Source: Kalmusia sp. IMI 367209
Taxonomy: Eukaryota; Ascomycota; Dothideomycetes; Pleosporales; Didymosphaeriaceae
Length of the DNA stretch: 64,000 nucleotides
NCBI GenBank assembly: GCA_027946365.1
Contig: JAPEUQ010000009.1
Span: 682,001 to 746,000 of the forward strand
Direction of reading: 5' to 3'
The notes below the pieces were generated by a model. It did not search any database, was not told the origin of the DNA, and worked only from the letters and a program-made list of their open reading frames with translations. Below are positions 1 to 11,119 of the stretch, one piece after another. Both the position numbers and the translations under genes were made by a program. Numbering within the stretch: position 1 is the first letter of the stretch; the number at the start of each line of letters is the position of its first letter.

Positions 1-1739
1 ATCGATTCTACGGTGTTATCTTCATACTTGATCTCGAGGCGGTAATCTTTAACATGCGGCGTAAGCGCTCCCTTGAGCTGCAGGCCGCTGAGTCAACATA
101 TTCTCCTGGACTGGTATTATGGCTTCGGAGTCATGTAACGTACCATACGAACAATTTTGCTGTCAAGTTTTTCATTGTTTGTGACCATCTGAGCAAAACC
201 GTGCCCAGCTCGGGCGACACCCTCGATAAGAGCGCTGGAGACTCTTCCGCCAATCCCAATCGGGAACACACGAATATCGTCAGACTTAGTCTGTTCGTCA
301 ACGTAAGTAAATATCTGCTGCTGAGCCCAGATGTCGCCGTCAGTAAGTAACATGAGCTCAGTTGGCATCTCTTTGTGACGAGCTTCGACGCAAGCTTTGA
401 CAGCATTCAGGGTTTCCGTTCCCCCGTAATCCGCTTGGAAATTGCTAACGTGGCTACATGCGGATCAGTATCTAACATCATCGTCAAAAATAAAGCCAAT
501 ACATACCGGATCGCTTCCTCTAATGTTTCCTGACCATATACTTGACTCTTTGTCCACAAGAAGGAATGACGGCTACCGAATGAGCAGATGTTGAACATAC
601 AACCCATAGGAATTGATTTTAAAAAGACCTTGAGCGCCGAGATCAAAGTAGGAATATTTCTATGCATGCTTCCTGAACGATCTGCAATGAAAACAATTTC
701 GGGTTTTTGTGATTTTAGGTTGAATTTTGGAACCTGAAACGTATATCAGTGATACTTAGTGTTCTTTACTGGCGAAGATACTCACAAGGGTGGCCATAAG
801 GGCTCGTTGATTAGGGAGATTTGAGTGGGTTTCCAAGAATGCCTGTGGAACACCAATATCCTTGGCTACAACCTGAAGCACGAAGTCTTTTTCTAGCTCA
901 GCCGTGCCAAGCGCGAGTGTCGCAGATGCCTTCGATATGGACGGTTCTTCATCGACTGTACTAGCGGATAGAGCGCCTAAATGAACTTCAATAGGATGCG
1001 AAGGCGAGATGATCTTCTTGATAGGAATTCCTTCAGCCATGCTTACATCAATAGTAAGCGAGATCCCTTCTGCATCACTCACAGTCGTTTCATCCATGAG
1101 CTTTCCCGGATACGAGCCATATCGAGGAGAGATGGAAGTTGGAATAGTCAAACGAATACCATCAACTTCCGCGTCATGCTTAAGCTCCTGTATATACGTG
1201 ATGGAGACTTCGACGAAGGAGCTCTTTGGGATGTTGCTGACAGATGTTATGAACACATCTGCGGCATCAGGAAGCTGCTCTAGCAGTGCAGCCTTCTCTC
1301 CGCGGTCTTTTGCCTCTTCGTATGTCTTCCTCGCCTCAGCTCTCTCTCTAACCAATCCGTAGATCGTACGATCTCCCACTTTACAGACGAAGTCGACAAC
1401 GCTTACTCCATCAAAAAGTGGAAATGCGTACCTGAGTTGGTCAGTCTTGCGAAAAGAATGGGGAAATAATATCTGGCGGGAGACGTATGATTGAAGGAAT
1501 TTAGATGGGAAGAAAGCACAGTAGTGTGCGTCATGGGTATCAACTCACTTGACTTCCTCAAGCCCTTCCTTCGACGCATTGATGAATCTCTGCTTCACAA
1601 CGGTTCTAGAAGCCGTTGATAATATAGTAGTATGAGCCTCGAGTTTGACTTGCGGCAAGTAATTTCGTTGCTGACTAGTACCAGTGAAGTAATAGCAGCC
1701 GCAGATATGACGACCGTAACGGTTACGCGCCATCTTCAT
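1..1739 (-). CDS. VIT and von Willebrand factor A domain protein, 3' end off window
   Basis: Five exons are visible: 1739-1549, 1431-786, 733-507, 444-144 and 77 to beyond base 1. All joins keep phase and use GT..AG. The first two exons encode a VIT domain (residues about 15-160, starting around CGCYY and RNYLPQVKLEAH). From about residue 290 there is a VWA domain with a complete metal-binding MIDAS motif, D-R-S-G-S (about residues 297-301), followed by YGGTETLNAV and LLTDG. This is the architecture of inter-alpha-trypsin-inhibitor heavy-chain-like proteins, common as cytoplasmic proteins in filamentous fungi. Family members probably mediate metal-dependent protein contacts; no specific partner is known to me. 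The ATG at 1739 gives MKMARN; the ATG at 1733 is an equally possible start. The C-terminal part is missing because the window ends. Confidence 0.9.
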
Positions 1740-2332
1740 GAAGATTATAGCGTGGGTAAAGTGGTTAGATCTACAAAAATTCGGACAGAGGCATGAAAGT
1801 AGGCTGATAGGTCGGGAATGAAGTTCTTATAGTGCGCTGAAGGATCGTTGCCTGCTGCGCCTGATTATGTCACCACGCGTGTTCTCTTTGCCAAGAGCAC
1901 TCCTCGATGCGAAGATCGATCAGGACACCTCAAGGATATAGGAACTTGTGAGTCACACTGATATCGTTGACAGTTGGGTTTCACGGTTGGTAACTCTTAA
2001 GAAGTCCTAAGCCATAATAGTTGTATCCTCCAAGTGCTCTGCCAAGGATTATGAGTGTGGGCTATCCCGATTATAACACAGGCATCATTTTAGTGACAAT
2101 TGCTTCTGCATAGTAATGGAATATCTCCTTGAGTTTTCTTTTGATGAAAGGTCAGGATGGTGGCGAAAGCTTAGCATATCCTGGGACAGATTATTCAGTA
2201 CCGTTGTTATGTGTATCGTATATCGACTAAGCCAACAATATAGAACTAGACCTGCATCATTTATTGCTCAGCTACAAGGTACGAAATCAAAAATAAGCCT
2301 TAATCGTGTCGTATAGCTTTAGGTTACTAAGA
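1740..2332. other. Intergenic spacer
   Basis: The left part is the promoter side of the VIT/VWA gene and the right part the 3' flank of the M20 peptidase gene. A 66-codon open frame at 2116-2316 has no recognisable similarity or start context. I see no gene here. Confidence 0.6.
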
Positions 2333-3613
2333 CTAAGATGTGTTTCCGGACGAAATGCTCGAGTAGTCCCACACAGCCAATGTATGAGTCTTCACTACTG
2401 CGATAAACTCGTCGATGGACACAGCTTCCTGGCTGCCGCCCATGCCCTTGGGTGATGGACCGTAAACATATGTTGGAATCCCGCGGTAGCGATAGAACTT
2501 ACAGTCTGTTCCCCCTAGTCCAGCCAACATGACTGGTCTGATGCTCGTCACTTCCGCAGCACAATTTTTGATGCTTTCAGCAAAAGGATGATCGGCAGCG
2601 CAAAAATTTGCTGGATTACTGGCAGCTTGTTGGACCTCGTATGAAGCTTCCGGAAAATCTTTGAGGTTTTGATCAATGCGAGTAAGAATGGCTTGGGCCT
2701 CAAGACCAATAGGCAAGCGTATGTCAACCTCAAACACGCATTGCTCAGGTATGGTGTTGACTTTGACGCCACCACGGATTGTACCGATGTTGACGGTAGG
2801 TTTGAGGAGCACCTTTTCAGCTCCTTCACCCATAATGCTATTTGCGACTTGACGAGCTCGAGCATCGAAATGCTTGCGAAGCTCATCTGGAAGACTAGGT
2901 TCAAGATCTTCCAACTCTAGAAGCTTGATGATGAGTCGAGATGCGATAATATTGGCTCCACGGCTGAGAAAGGTGTATGCGCCGTTTAGGCCCTGCGTTT
3001 TGACCGTGAACGTGATTCGCAACGTGCCTTTCTCGCCGAATCGGATAGACTGAAGGCCACCAGGCTCTGCATTTAACATAACGTCGCCAAGCCATCGAGA
3101 TGGGTTGCCGCAGTTTTCGAGAAGGTAACGTGTGCCCCATTTTCCTCCAGTCTCCTCATCAGACACCGCCATCAATGCCACGCTGCCTCTCAAGTGCTCC
3201 GCTCGTTTCTTCAGTATGGTATATGCGATGATGGATGCCGCGATTCCAGCCTTCATGTCAACTCCGCCTCGGCCGTGTATTAGGTGTCCATCGTTATAGC
3301 CCGAGAATGGGCCTTTCTCCCAGGCATCAGGATTCTCAACCGGATACGTGTCGATATGTCCATTAAGCACAACACGCTGCCCTGGGCCCTTGCCGCCTTC
3401 AAAGTCAGCGACGACGTTTGGAGCATGCGACAAAGGCGCGACAATCTCCGAGTCTATCCCTTGCTCTGAGAGATAATGCTCGATGACTTTGGCAGCTTTG
3501 GTGGTATCCCCAGGCGGGTTGGGGGATGCCGCACGAATCAGCCGCTGAAGGAAGATGACGTAAGAATCCCGATGCTCCTCGAGCTCTGTCACAATTTCCC
3601 GACGGATAGACAT
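2333..3613 (-). CDS. M20-family metallopeptidase/deacylase (ArgE/DapE-like)
   Basis: An intronless frame of 426 residues. M20 enzymes are di-zinc hydrolases that cleave peptide or N-acyl bonds, for example in acetylornithine deacetylase and succinyl-diaminopimelate desuccinylase. Visible motifs are NGHIDTYP (His86, Asp88), GRGGVDMKAG (bridging Asp119), SDEETGG (catalytic and metal Glu at 153-154) and NAEPG (Glu183). A dimerisation/lid insert lies at about 190-305. The C-terminal metal His usually found in an AH-x-P-x-E context is absent; the aligned stretch reads MGGSQEAVSIDE. No signal peptide is seen, so it is probably cytosolic. The substrate cannot be told from sequence. The start at 3613 is the first ATG of the frame. 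Confidence 0.88.
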   Translation of the reverse strand: MSIRREIVTELEEHRDSYVIFLQRLIRAASPNPPGDTTKAAKVIEHYLSEQGIDSEIVAPLSHAPNVVADFEGGKGPGQRVVLNGHIDTYPVENPDAWEKGPFSGYNDGHLIHGRGGVDMKAGIAASIIAYTILKKRAEHLRGSVALMAVSDEETGGKWGTRYLLENCGNPSRWLGDVMLNAEPGGLQSIRFGEKGTLRITFTVKTQGLNGAYTFLSRGANIIASRLIIKLLELEDLEPSLPDELRKHFDARARQVANSIMGEGAEKVLLKPTVNIGTIRGGVKVNTIPEQCVFEVDIRLPIGLEAQAILTRIDQNLKDFPEASYEVQQAASNPANFCAADHPFAESIKNCAAEVTSIRPVMLAGLGGTDCKFYRYRGIPTYVYGPSPKGMGGSQEAVSIDEFIAVVKTHTLAVWDYSSISSGNTS

Positions 3614-4895
3614 TTTGACTCATACAAGTAGATGGAGTAGTAGGCTTAAATCATATGCCTTTCAGAAAGACCGGTGAGTCACACCAGGAAGGGTTGTTCA
3701 GCACAAGGCGTGTTGGAAGCCCGTATCAGATAGAAGTATGTGATATTTCAGGCCATGATATATCTTTGCGATGCCCATATTTGTAGTGTGCGTTGGATAC
3801 TGCTTCAGTCAAACGTGTTTGATGCTCGGAATGATGCCACAACTCGTGTTGTCCGAACATGAGTTCCGATGTCCGTGCGCGCAGGCTAGCTGTGTTGAAC
3901 CGCATCTCTTTCCTTAAACACACGTCGCTCAAGCTGCCTTTTCAACTACGCTTTTCGAGCTTCATATCATGCGACGTATTCTCCCACCCGTCCGCATTCT
4001 AATCCGCCGCTATTTTCCGATTCGCTCCGATCTATTCCGCTTCCGAGTACGGAGTTCTGGATGCACGGAGTGCAGGACCTTCATGGTGTTGAGAAATACG
4101 ACGCTCATCAGAGGCATCGTGAGAGCTGCGCTATAGCACCCTTATCCGTTCAGTAATTCCATCAAAGGGCAAGCGAAATGAGCATATCAGCAACTTGAGT
4201 CCTACATAACAGATTCCCCAGCACCACCGAACACTACCTAATATTTTCACCTTTGCTTCATGTCGACTGAAAGCCTTTTCGCCTAGGTACCTGGAAAATG
4301 AAATCTCCATAGAGTGCGCGTGAAGCTTCTGAGGCAAGCTGTGAACTCATCAGATTAGCCGCTGGACGACGCTTCGCCTTCACTCAGCGTGTCCTGGTAT
4401 ACCGTGGGATCCGCATTCATCAAACCCACCTACCCTCAACAAGACCGTATTATAACCACAAACAACTTAGAATACCTCGCAGATCATGTTGCACAGGTTT
4501 AGTTGCCTTATCTGCTTGTATGCGGGGAGTCGCGGAGCATGGAACTATGGGTAGACATCGCCAAAGTTTGGTACGGCTTTGCGACGCTTCGCACTTGGTA
4601 GTCACGAGCTAACAACAATGTTCAAACCGCGGTTGACTATTATATTCTGCGCCAGAACCATAGTAACGAACTCCCCTACGGCGCGTTGCTTCAGCGTCGG
4701 CCACACCTTCGTTGGCCGGGGCACGGAGTGAAGGCACTCAACATGTTTTGGAAAGAGTGCGTTTCTCTGAACTGCGCCTGCCTTAAAACACAGCAAACGT
4801 AGGCCCTCGAAACACGTCAACCCAAGGCAGCCTCATCGTTAACAACATTGACCAGCAGCACCACTTCTATATACTAACAGACATACATTTTAGCG
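3614..4895. other. Intergenic region, no gene recognised
   Basis: About 1.3 kb between two outward-facing genes (peptidase on the minus strand, orphan gene on the plus strand), so both promoters should lie here. Open frames at 3726-3932, 4131-4337 and 4602-4820 (minus) show no similarity or intron logic. A CT/CCG-rich stretch around 3985-4060 is compositionally odd but not a recognised element. Confidence 0.5.
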
Positions 4896-5936
4896 ATGGC
4901 ACGCGTTCGCGGGTCTTCTCGGAAAGCTCCTCCTTCTCGCTCGTCTGAATACGGTGTTACGAAGTCTAGCCAGAAGACGGACAATAATGTGATATCCAGA
5001 AGTGCCGACTCGAGTTTCTTGGAGCAGCAGCATCTGGTGGATCAGATGGCTAGCTCACTTATCCTGGGCGACAAGAGGCGCGTTGATAGTGCTGCACCAG
5101 ATACACCTCAAGAAGAGGGCCGCGCGATTCCACCAGAAGCACGTTTCTGCACCGATGGACCGAAGATTACTACTGGGTCTCATCCCGTACAGCAAAGAAG
5201 ACGCCGAAGTTCTCCAAATCCCGGTCAATTTCACCCCGATGCTTCGGAAGAGCAATACATGATGGGAGAATCATCATGGAAAAGCCTTGGCCCAGCACCC
5301 AACGAAGCCAACGAGGTGCGCCGAATGAAAGAGTACCAAGAGCAGCAGGCGCTGAATGACACGGAACGTAAATCATGTTTACAATATAGCAACTTTAAGA
5401 ACAAGACGCTGCTCACTCATTGGCCCTCATCTATAAGAACAGATGTGGAAGTTACGTGGCCCCCTCTACCGCAATCAAGTGCGAGCGTTCCGAAACCACA
5501 AAACCGACCGCTCCTAATGGGGCATGGCAATCCAGCGCCTCCTCCACTTCCTCCAGCGCCCCGTTCGCCAGAACTCTCACCAGTGTTCCCCATCGCATCT
5601 CCTCGGGACGGTAGCGCTAGCCCTGAGTTATTACATCTGGATACTCATCCTTGTGGTAATCTCTCCATTCCTCATAGGTATCAACTACTAACAATGCTAG
5701 ATCCGGAGTCTCCTCTGGACGAAGGTAGACCACCCCACGTTCCTTTTCCACGGTTCACCTACCATCCAAAAGTTAATCTTTTGTTTCCGCACAAGGGCCA
5801 AGATTATGAAAGGAGGTCCAACGAGCGACTCGGCGACCACGTCTTACCACTCCAACGTGGTGAGAAAGAGGAGACGAGAGAGGAAATGTCTCTAGAGGAG
5901 GTGGAGAAGTACGTGGACTTTGACGCAGGGTCTTGA
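4896..5936 (+). CDS. Orphan, low-complexity (disordered) protein
   Basis: A single uninterrupted frame of 346 residues with a reasonable start context (GCG ATG GCA). The product is rich in Ser, Pro, Arg and Glu. It has a proline run around 'PAPPPLPPAPRSPELSP' (about residues 214-230), an Arg run after HPVQQ (about residue 99) and an acidic C-terminus (EEMSLEEVEKYVDFD). There is no signal peptide, membrane segment or recognised domain. Function is unknown. It may be lineage-specific, and I cannot exclude that it is a chance open frame, though its length and codon regularity favour a real gene. Confidence 0.55.
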   Translation: MARVRGSSRKAPPSRSSEYGVTKSSQKTDNNVISRSADSSFLEQQHLVDQMASSLILGDKRRVDSAAPDTPQEEGRAIPPEARFCTDGPKITTGSHPVQQRRRRSSPNPGQFHPDASEEQYMMGESSWKSLGPAPNEANEVRRMKEYQEQQALNDTERKSCLQYSNFKNKTLLTHWPSSIRTDVEVTWPPLPQSSASVPKPQNRPLLMGHGNPAPPPLPPAPRSPELSPVFPIASPRDGSASPELLHLDTHPCGNLSIPHRYQLLTMLDPESPLDEGRPPHVPFPRFTYHPKVNLLFPHKGQDYERRSNERLGDHVLPLQRGEKEETREEMSLEEVEKYVDFDAGS

Positions 5937-6638
5937 TGCCAAGGTCATTTGTCTTCGTTCACAGAATTGTTGTACCTTGGCTAGGACAATAGCTGTCGGT
6001 GGTTTGACGTCAACCGGGCTGCAGGTAGAATGGTTTTGTATAAGACGGGGCTAGGCTAGATTGGATCACGTAAGCCAATACACCATATTCCTAATCACCG
6101 GTCATGAATTAAGTTAACTATGTAAGAATCTAGTTAATAGCATAATAGAAATAGTGTAGCCTATAAATTTCATAAGTATATCTATTACATGTATTACTAA
6201 TCATCGAAAGATTGTACGTAGTATGAAGGATAGTAAACTAAAAAAGATAGCAACGATTCCCTCCTGCTTTCTAACTTGAAAGGCGTTTTAAAAGGTGTTG
6301 ACAGTAAAGGTGTTGCGTTTCCGCCAGACTTATCGGATCATCAGATTTGATCATCAGATTAGATCATGAGATCATCACGCCAGATCATGGAGTATATCTA
6401 TTATTATCACCTTGACTACCTTTAGAGATCTTTTTTCTCTATAATTTAAACTGTCCAATTAAATTAAAACCAATATCCCTAGGGGCTGGAGCGCCTTTAG
6501 TGTCACAACTTGCCACCTCGCCTTATCAAGGCAGTCTTCTTCATTTACTTCTCTGCGTTTCTTCAGTTCTGACTCCTTCATCTCTTTACACATGAACTGG
6601 AACAACTACTGTTCTTTTATTGTACACAATACACATCT
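5937..6638. other. AT-rich spacer
   Basis: Strongly AT-rich sequence without open frames of note. It contains the degenerate GATCATCAGAT repeats listed separately and ends in a pyrimidine-rich stretch that probably serves as the promoter and 5' leader of the kinase pseudogene. Confidence 0.5.
6336..6390. repeat. Short degenerate tandem repeat, GATCATCAGATT unit
   Basis: GATCATCAGATT occurs twice within 6336-6360 and decays into related GATCATGAGATCATCA units up to about 6390. Such AT-rich, GATC-containing repeats could be slipped-strand products; no function is visible. Confidence 0.6.
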
Positions 6639-7623
6639 ATGATTACTATGAAGAGTGTTATTGTCACACCAGCAGACGTCCCAACGTCTGCAAACTTCGC
6701 CGTCCGTACGTCTTCTTTCTTTCAACACCACAGCCAACTACCGTCTCCCGAGGAAGTTCGGTCGCGGGCACGAGCTCAATATCTTGCCGGTATCCACTGG
6801 GGCTGGAAGACGAGAGGCGTCTCTACAGGTTACAACGCGCATCCTACGCCCGCCGTGTTTGAGTTTGAGGATATCTCACTGTCCGTTGAGTGGGGAAGCG
6901 ACGTCAAGATTTCTGAGGGGCAAACTCTTTACGCGATTCGAAATAGCTGTAGGGATTCTGTACCTGTCCCTGAAATCTACGGATGACGTAAGGATGGCGA
7001 CGAAATGTTTCTTTATATGGAGGCAATACGTGGACAGACGTTAGAAGACGTGTGGACTAAGCTGAATGAAGATGACCGACTGCATATCTGCGGTGAACTT
7101 CGAACTATTCTACACAACCTACGCCAGCTCAAACAGTACCCTTCGGACAGATTCATTGGTAAGTTAGCCTGCTTCCACGCCCCTTCGCTACACTTTGAAT
7201 AACACTCACATCATTAAACTCTTAGGCAGTATCACGAGAGATAGCTACTTCGAGAGAGCTCTCTTTCTTGAATCTCAATCCGAGACCGGGCCGTTCACTT
7301 CTGTGAAAGACTTTCATGACTGGTTTATACAACAGTACAAGCGAAAGATGCCTAATCCAGAGACAGTACTGGAACCCTATCGTAAGGATCTCCCTGACGA
7401 TAGTGAGATTGTCTTTACACATGGCGACCTTCACCGAAGCAATATCATCATCTCGTCTACTCCACTACGGGTTGCTACACTTGTAGACTGGGAGCAGTCG
7501 GGCTGGCTACCGGCTTATTGGGAGGACTGCAAGGCTCACTGGACAGCTACTTACCTGGGTGAGTGGGCTGTCAATTACTTGCCACTGATTTTAGATCAAT
7601 ACGAAAGCACTCGGGACGTATGA
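6639..7623 (+). pseudogene. Aminoglycoside-phosphotransferase-fold (APH) kinase, one in-frame stop
   Basis: Two exons, 6639-7158 and 7226-7623 (intron GTAAGT...TTAG, phase 1), encode a fungal APH-domain protein of about 305 codons. The catalytic signature HGDLHRSN (about residues 239-246) and the metal-binding LVDWEQSGW follow the usual order for small-molecule kinases. Codon 116 is TGA (6984-6986), exactly where related proteins carry Trp in the motif V-P-E-I-Y-G-W. Reading continues in the same frame (R-K-D-G-D-E-M-F-L-Y-M) with no other damage. One G-to-A change (TGG to TGA) explains it. It is therefore a recently disabled gene or an allele with a nonsense mutation. An intron using GTAAGG at 6989 would not remove the TGA. 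The substrate is unknown. Confidence 0.85.
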
Positions 7624-8485
7624 GACTATTATACAAATCCTGTGGGTTGTTGAAATTACGCCCTGCTTTTCCTCTACTTTTGGCATCTTTGTATACGTAG
7701 AGTTCATTTAGCACCTGGAAATTGCTAATTTTTAAACCTTCGCACCCCGCCCTCTAGCGAAATGTTGTGGACTTGTCAGAGAGATCATAATAGCATAGCT
7801 TGATTCGTGTGATATTTTCGTATTCTCTTAACCGCTGCTGCGCCTGCGGCGTAGGTAAAGTTAATTTCCAAAAGGGGGAGGCACAGCAGACGCCTTGATT
7901 CATAACGAAGTCTCAACATCCAATAAACCTATTTAAGGATTCTCTTGAATACTATTAACGAGGAATATCTATTCTAAGCAAGATACTATACTAATACAGG
8001 AAGGCAGAGTGAGGAAAATGGCAACGTGTTAGCGGGACTTGATAGCATGTCGGATGAGTCAACACATCCCCAGCCCTAGCAGCAGATATGGGGGCATCAC
8101 CAGTGATATATGCGACCTGAACACACTTCCATAAATAATTCTACGCGTATTGTGACAATTTACCGCTCGCTTATGCGCCCTGTTTAACCAAGTTGTAAAT
8201 CTCCAAGGTCTTATAGGATTTGCTTGGATCGAAACTGGTCATGAAAATGTGGACTCAAGAGTACCGCGCGGTAATACGGTCTCGTTCGTTTCAATGGAGC
8301 GCTAGTCCTTATATTGTTGACTCTACTATCAACGATCCTAAAGTATAAGAAGATCCCGGATGAGTAGCAAATAACTTAGATCAAAGTACTGTACTGACCT
8401 ACACAAGACTCTTCTCGTTCTCGTTCTCTTTCTCGCATAGCTTCCTATTGTTTCATCTCATTACTCTCATATATCTATCGAAAAA
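7624..8485. other. Spacer between two disabled genes
   Basis: AT-rich, with no open frame I can support. A CT-rich tract at about 8405-8440 (repeats of TCTCGTTC) sits before the next relic and could be its former promoter. Confidence 0.5.
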
Positions 8486-8885
8486 ATGGCTCGAGTAGTC
8501 TACCTAGCCGTATTCTCGAACAAGTCCAAGTCAAGCTCACTGAGCTATCTGGATTCCTACTGGTGGACAAGGGACCAAGGGAAAGCTGATCCATGTCACC
8601 GGCAACCGGGCTACAGGATTCTTCCTCGAATTCAAGCGCAACTACGACTTCAATTTTACGAAAACCCCACACCAAATGATCGATTTAGGCCAGGTCCACG
8701 ACCAATACGTTACATATCTAGCCAATGCGCTGCTGCCGACGGCAGATATGACAGCACAGGACCGCCTTGAATCTACCGCCATTTTTGTTATACCTTCGGC
8801 ATGTAGTGCCAACCCATGCCATACCGCATGTTACGGGAAAGCTTGGTGCCGATCTGAGTCCTTGGCAGCGTTTTATCTTATCAGG
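8486..8885 (+). pseudogene. Relic of a small fungal hypothetical-protein family
   Basis: The first frame starts MARVVYLAVFSNK. The continuation lies one frame away: Q-A-H-stop-A-I-W-I-P-T-G-G-Q-G-T-K-G-K, then LIHVTGNRATGFFLEFKRNY and QVHDQYV, then a run ending near SANP. Together these follow a conserved fungal family I know only as unnamed. Members begin with xxYLAVF, have an AHWAxxIP segment and a GxLIHVTGxxxTGFxxEF core. The relic carries a frameshift between codons 12 and 18 and a TGA at 8541-8543 where the family has Trp (TGG). The C-terminus after about 8880 is not recognisable. Function of the family is unknown. Confidence 0.7.
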
Positions 8886-9491
8886 CTTGGCTCCTTCCCC
8901 TTCCAGCAGCGACTCCGCATTCCCAGCACTTCTCCAAGACGAGCCGGTTCGCGACAAGATGGCAAACACGGCAGCTCGCTAGACGCTTTGTGCTCCTCCA
9001 CCCGCTCTGCCCTATCGTACGCCCGCGTTTCATGCTGACGCCACTCACTACTCAATTCTGCACCGTGGAAGCTACTCATGCAGTTTGTCTGCATTGTCGA
9101 AGCGGTCCAGGCACCAACGCTCTAGGAGGATTTATATTACCGTCGCACCCCGGACGATAACGTGCTGACAGCTATTTCGTGCCAAGCCTACCCGCAACAA
9201 ATGAATATGCATCCTCGGGTCGACAACAAGCATTCCCCAAGACCGCCGAGACCTGCAGTCCAACGTTGCGCACGGTAATCCACGAGCTCGACGACTCCCA
9301 GCTACCTGGGATAGGAAGGTAGGGTTGCTTTTCGATATCTTCCAGCGTCGAGGCGTCCATGGCAAGCGGTGCCGCGGACGGACGAGCAATGGCGATTTCC
9401 GCGCGTTGGAAAAGGGTATAAGAAGACCGGATCACTGCGGCAGTGGGCGGTGCTGTGGCACCTCGCAAATCTCTGTAGATTTTGTGGCAAG
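8886..9491. other. Spacer, promoter side of the anchor-B gene
   Basis: Several overlapping open frames exist but none has family resemblance. The last 150 bases should hold the promoter of the downstream secreted-protein gene; no clear TATA box is seen. Confidence 0.45.
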
Positions 9492-11119
9492 ATGAAGTTC
9501 GCTACTGTTGCGGCGGCGTTGCTGCCTTTGGCTCATGGATTCACGAAGCAGGAGTATGACTCCGGCGAGGTCATGGCGAAGATGATGGCTGCGAAAGAGG
9601 TAAGACACCACTGTGCATTCTTGTGTTTGAGCTTCCCTTGGACATCAATTCTGGTGTTACCTAGCCCGGACTAACACAGCACTTTCCCTCGCCCACAATC
9701 TCATGGCTTTGGAGCCTTGCTGACGAACCTAAGTCTGCTTGGGCCAAACACAAGGCTGCTGGCCAATACGACAGCAAGAAGTGGAATGGCTTCGACAAGA
9801 AGCGTGGAAACAAGGATGTCATCAAATGCATCAATGGCAAGGCTGAGGCCGTAAAAGGCAACGCAGACCAGACATACAAGTGCAAGGACATCGACATGTA
9901 CGACTTCAAGACGCACGAGGAGCTCGGCAGCAACGATGGTGAAGGATCGGGATCTTGGGGCTGGTCATATCGCGGCCGCGAGTTCATTGCCATCGGCCAG
10001 ACTGATGGTGCTGCCTTCGCTGAGGTCACCAGCAAGGGTAAACTCGTCTATCTTGGACGCCTGCCCGCTCAAGCTAGCCCTGTCATCTGGCGCGAGATCA
10101 AAGTCAGCGGTGACTACCTGATTGTCGGATCGGAAGGCCGAGGACATAACGTACAAATTTTCGATTTGAAGAAGCTTCTCAAGGTTGACCCAAAGAAGCC
10201 GAAGGTCTTCAGCACCACGACCGACCTGACCGGCCTTTTCAGCGACTACCTCGACCTCGGCCGCACCCATAACGTCGTTGTCAACTTTGAAAATGGTAAC
10301 GCCTTTGCAGTTGGTGCCCAGCCCCGCAACTCAACTTGCGCCTCCGGCATCATCTTCATCGACCTGAGCAACCCCGCCAAGCCCACCTCCCCCGGCTGCG
10401 CTTCCGCCGACGGCTACGTCCACGATGCACAGTGCGTCATCTACCGTGGCCCGCACAAGAAATACTATGGCCGCGAAATCTGCTACGGCTACAACGAGGA
10501 CACGCTCACCATCTATGACGTGACCAACAAGCAGGGCACCAACGCCAGCACGGTCATCTCGCGCACCCCATACACGGGCGCCTCGTACACGCACCAAGGC
10601 TGGGTCCTTGACTTGAACTGGCAAACGCATCTCATCATGGATGACGAGCTCGACGAAGGCCAGATTGACCCCGACAGGACCCCGGCCGACTCCCCCGCCA
10701 TCGACGGCTTCCCCGTCACCTACATCTGGGACATCACCAACCTGGAGAAGCCCAAAAACACGGGCTACTACAAGTCTTCGACCCGCTCGACTGACCACAA
10801 CCAATTTGTCTACGACGGCCTCGCATATCAATCCAACTACCAGGCTGGTCTACGCGTGCTCGACGTCTCGAGCATCCCGCGCGACCCGACGGGCAAGAGC
10901 GTCAAGGAGATTGCGTTCTTTGACGTGTACCCTGGCGACGACAACCAGCCCGGAGGCGGCGATGCCCTGTGGGATTTTGGCACCTGGAGCCATTTCACGT
11001 TTCCGAGTGGGTGGATTGTAGTCAACACTATTGATCGGGGTGCCTTTGTCGTTAAGCTTAGCAAGTTCAAGGGCAGGGGACATGGGAAGCGGTGGGTGAA
11101 GCGGAGGACCATTAGGTAG
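9492..11119 (+). CDS. Secreted choice-of-anchor-B (LVIVD-repeat) protein
   Basis: Exon 1 is 9492-9599 and exon 2 is 9680-11119 (phase 0, GTAAGA...ACAG), giving 515 residues. The start MKFATVAAALLPLAHG is a typical cleavable signal peptide, so the protein should enter the secretory pathway. The body contains repeated beta-propeller-like segments, each with an IFIDLS/IWDIT/LRVLDVSS strand, as in bacterial choice-of-anchor-B (LVIVD-containing) proteins. Fungal members are often labelled 'regulatory P domain-containing protein'. The conserved stretches include YVHDAQCVIYRGPH, YTHQGWVLD, MDDELDE and TDHNQFVYDGLAYQSNYQAGLRV. A lysine/arginine-rich tail (HGKRWVKRR) closes it. Biochemical role is not known. 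Coding sequence is markedly GC-rich. Confidence 0.87.

Noticed and set aside
10331..10831. 166-codon minus-strand frame
   Set aside because: Antisense by-product of the GC-rich choice-of-anchor-B gene; Val/Gly/Asp-rich and without similarity.
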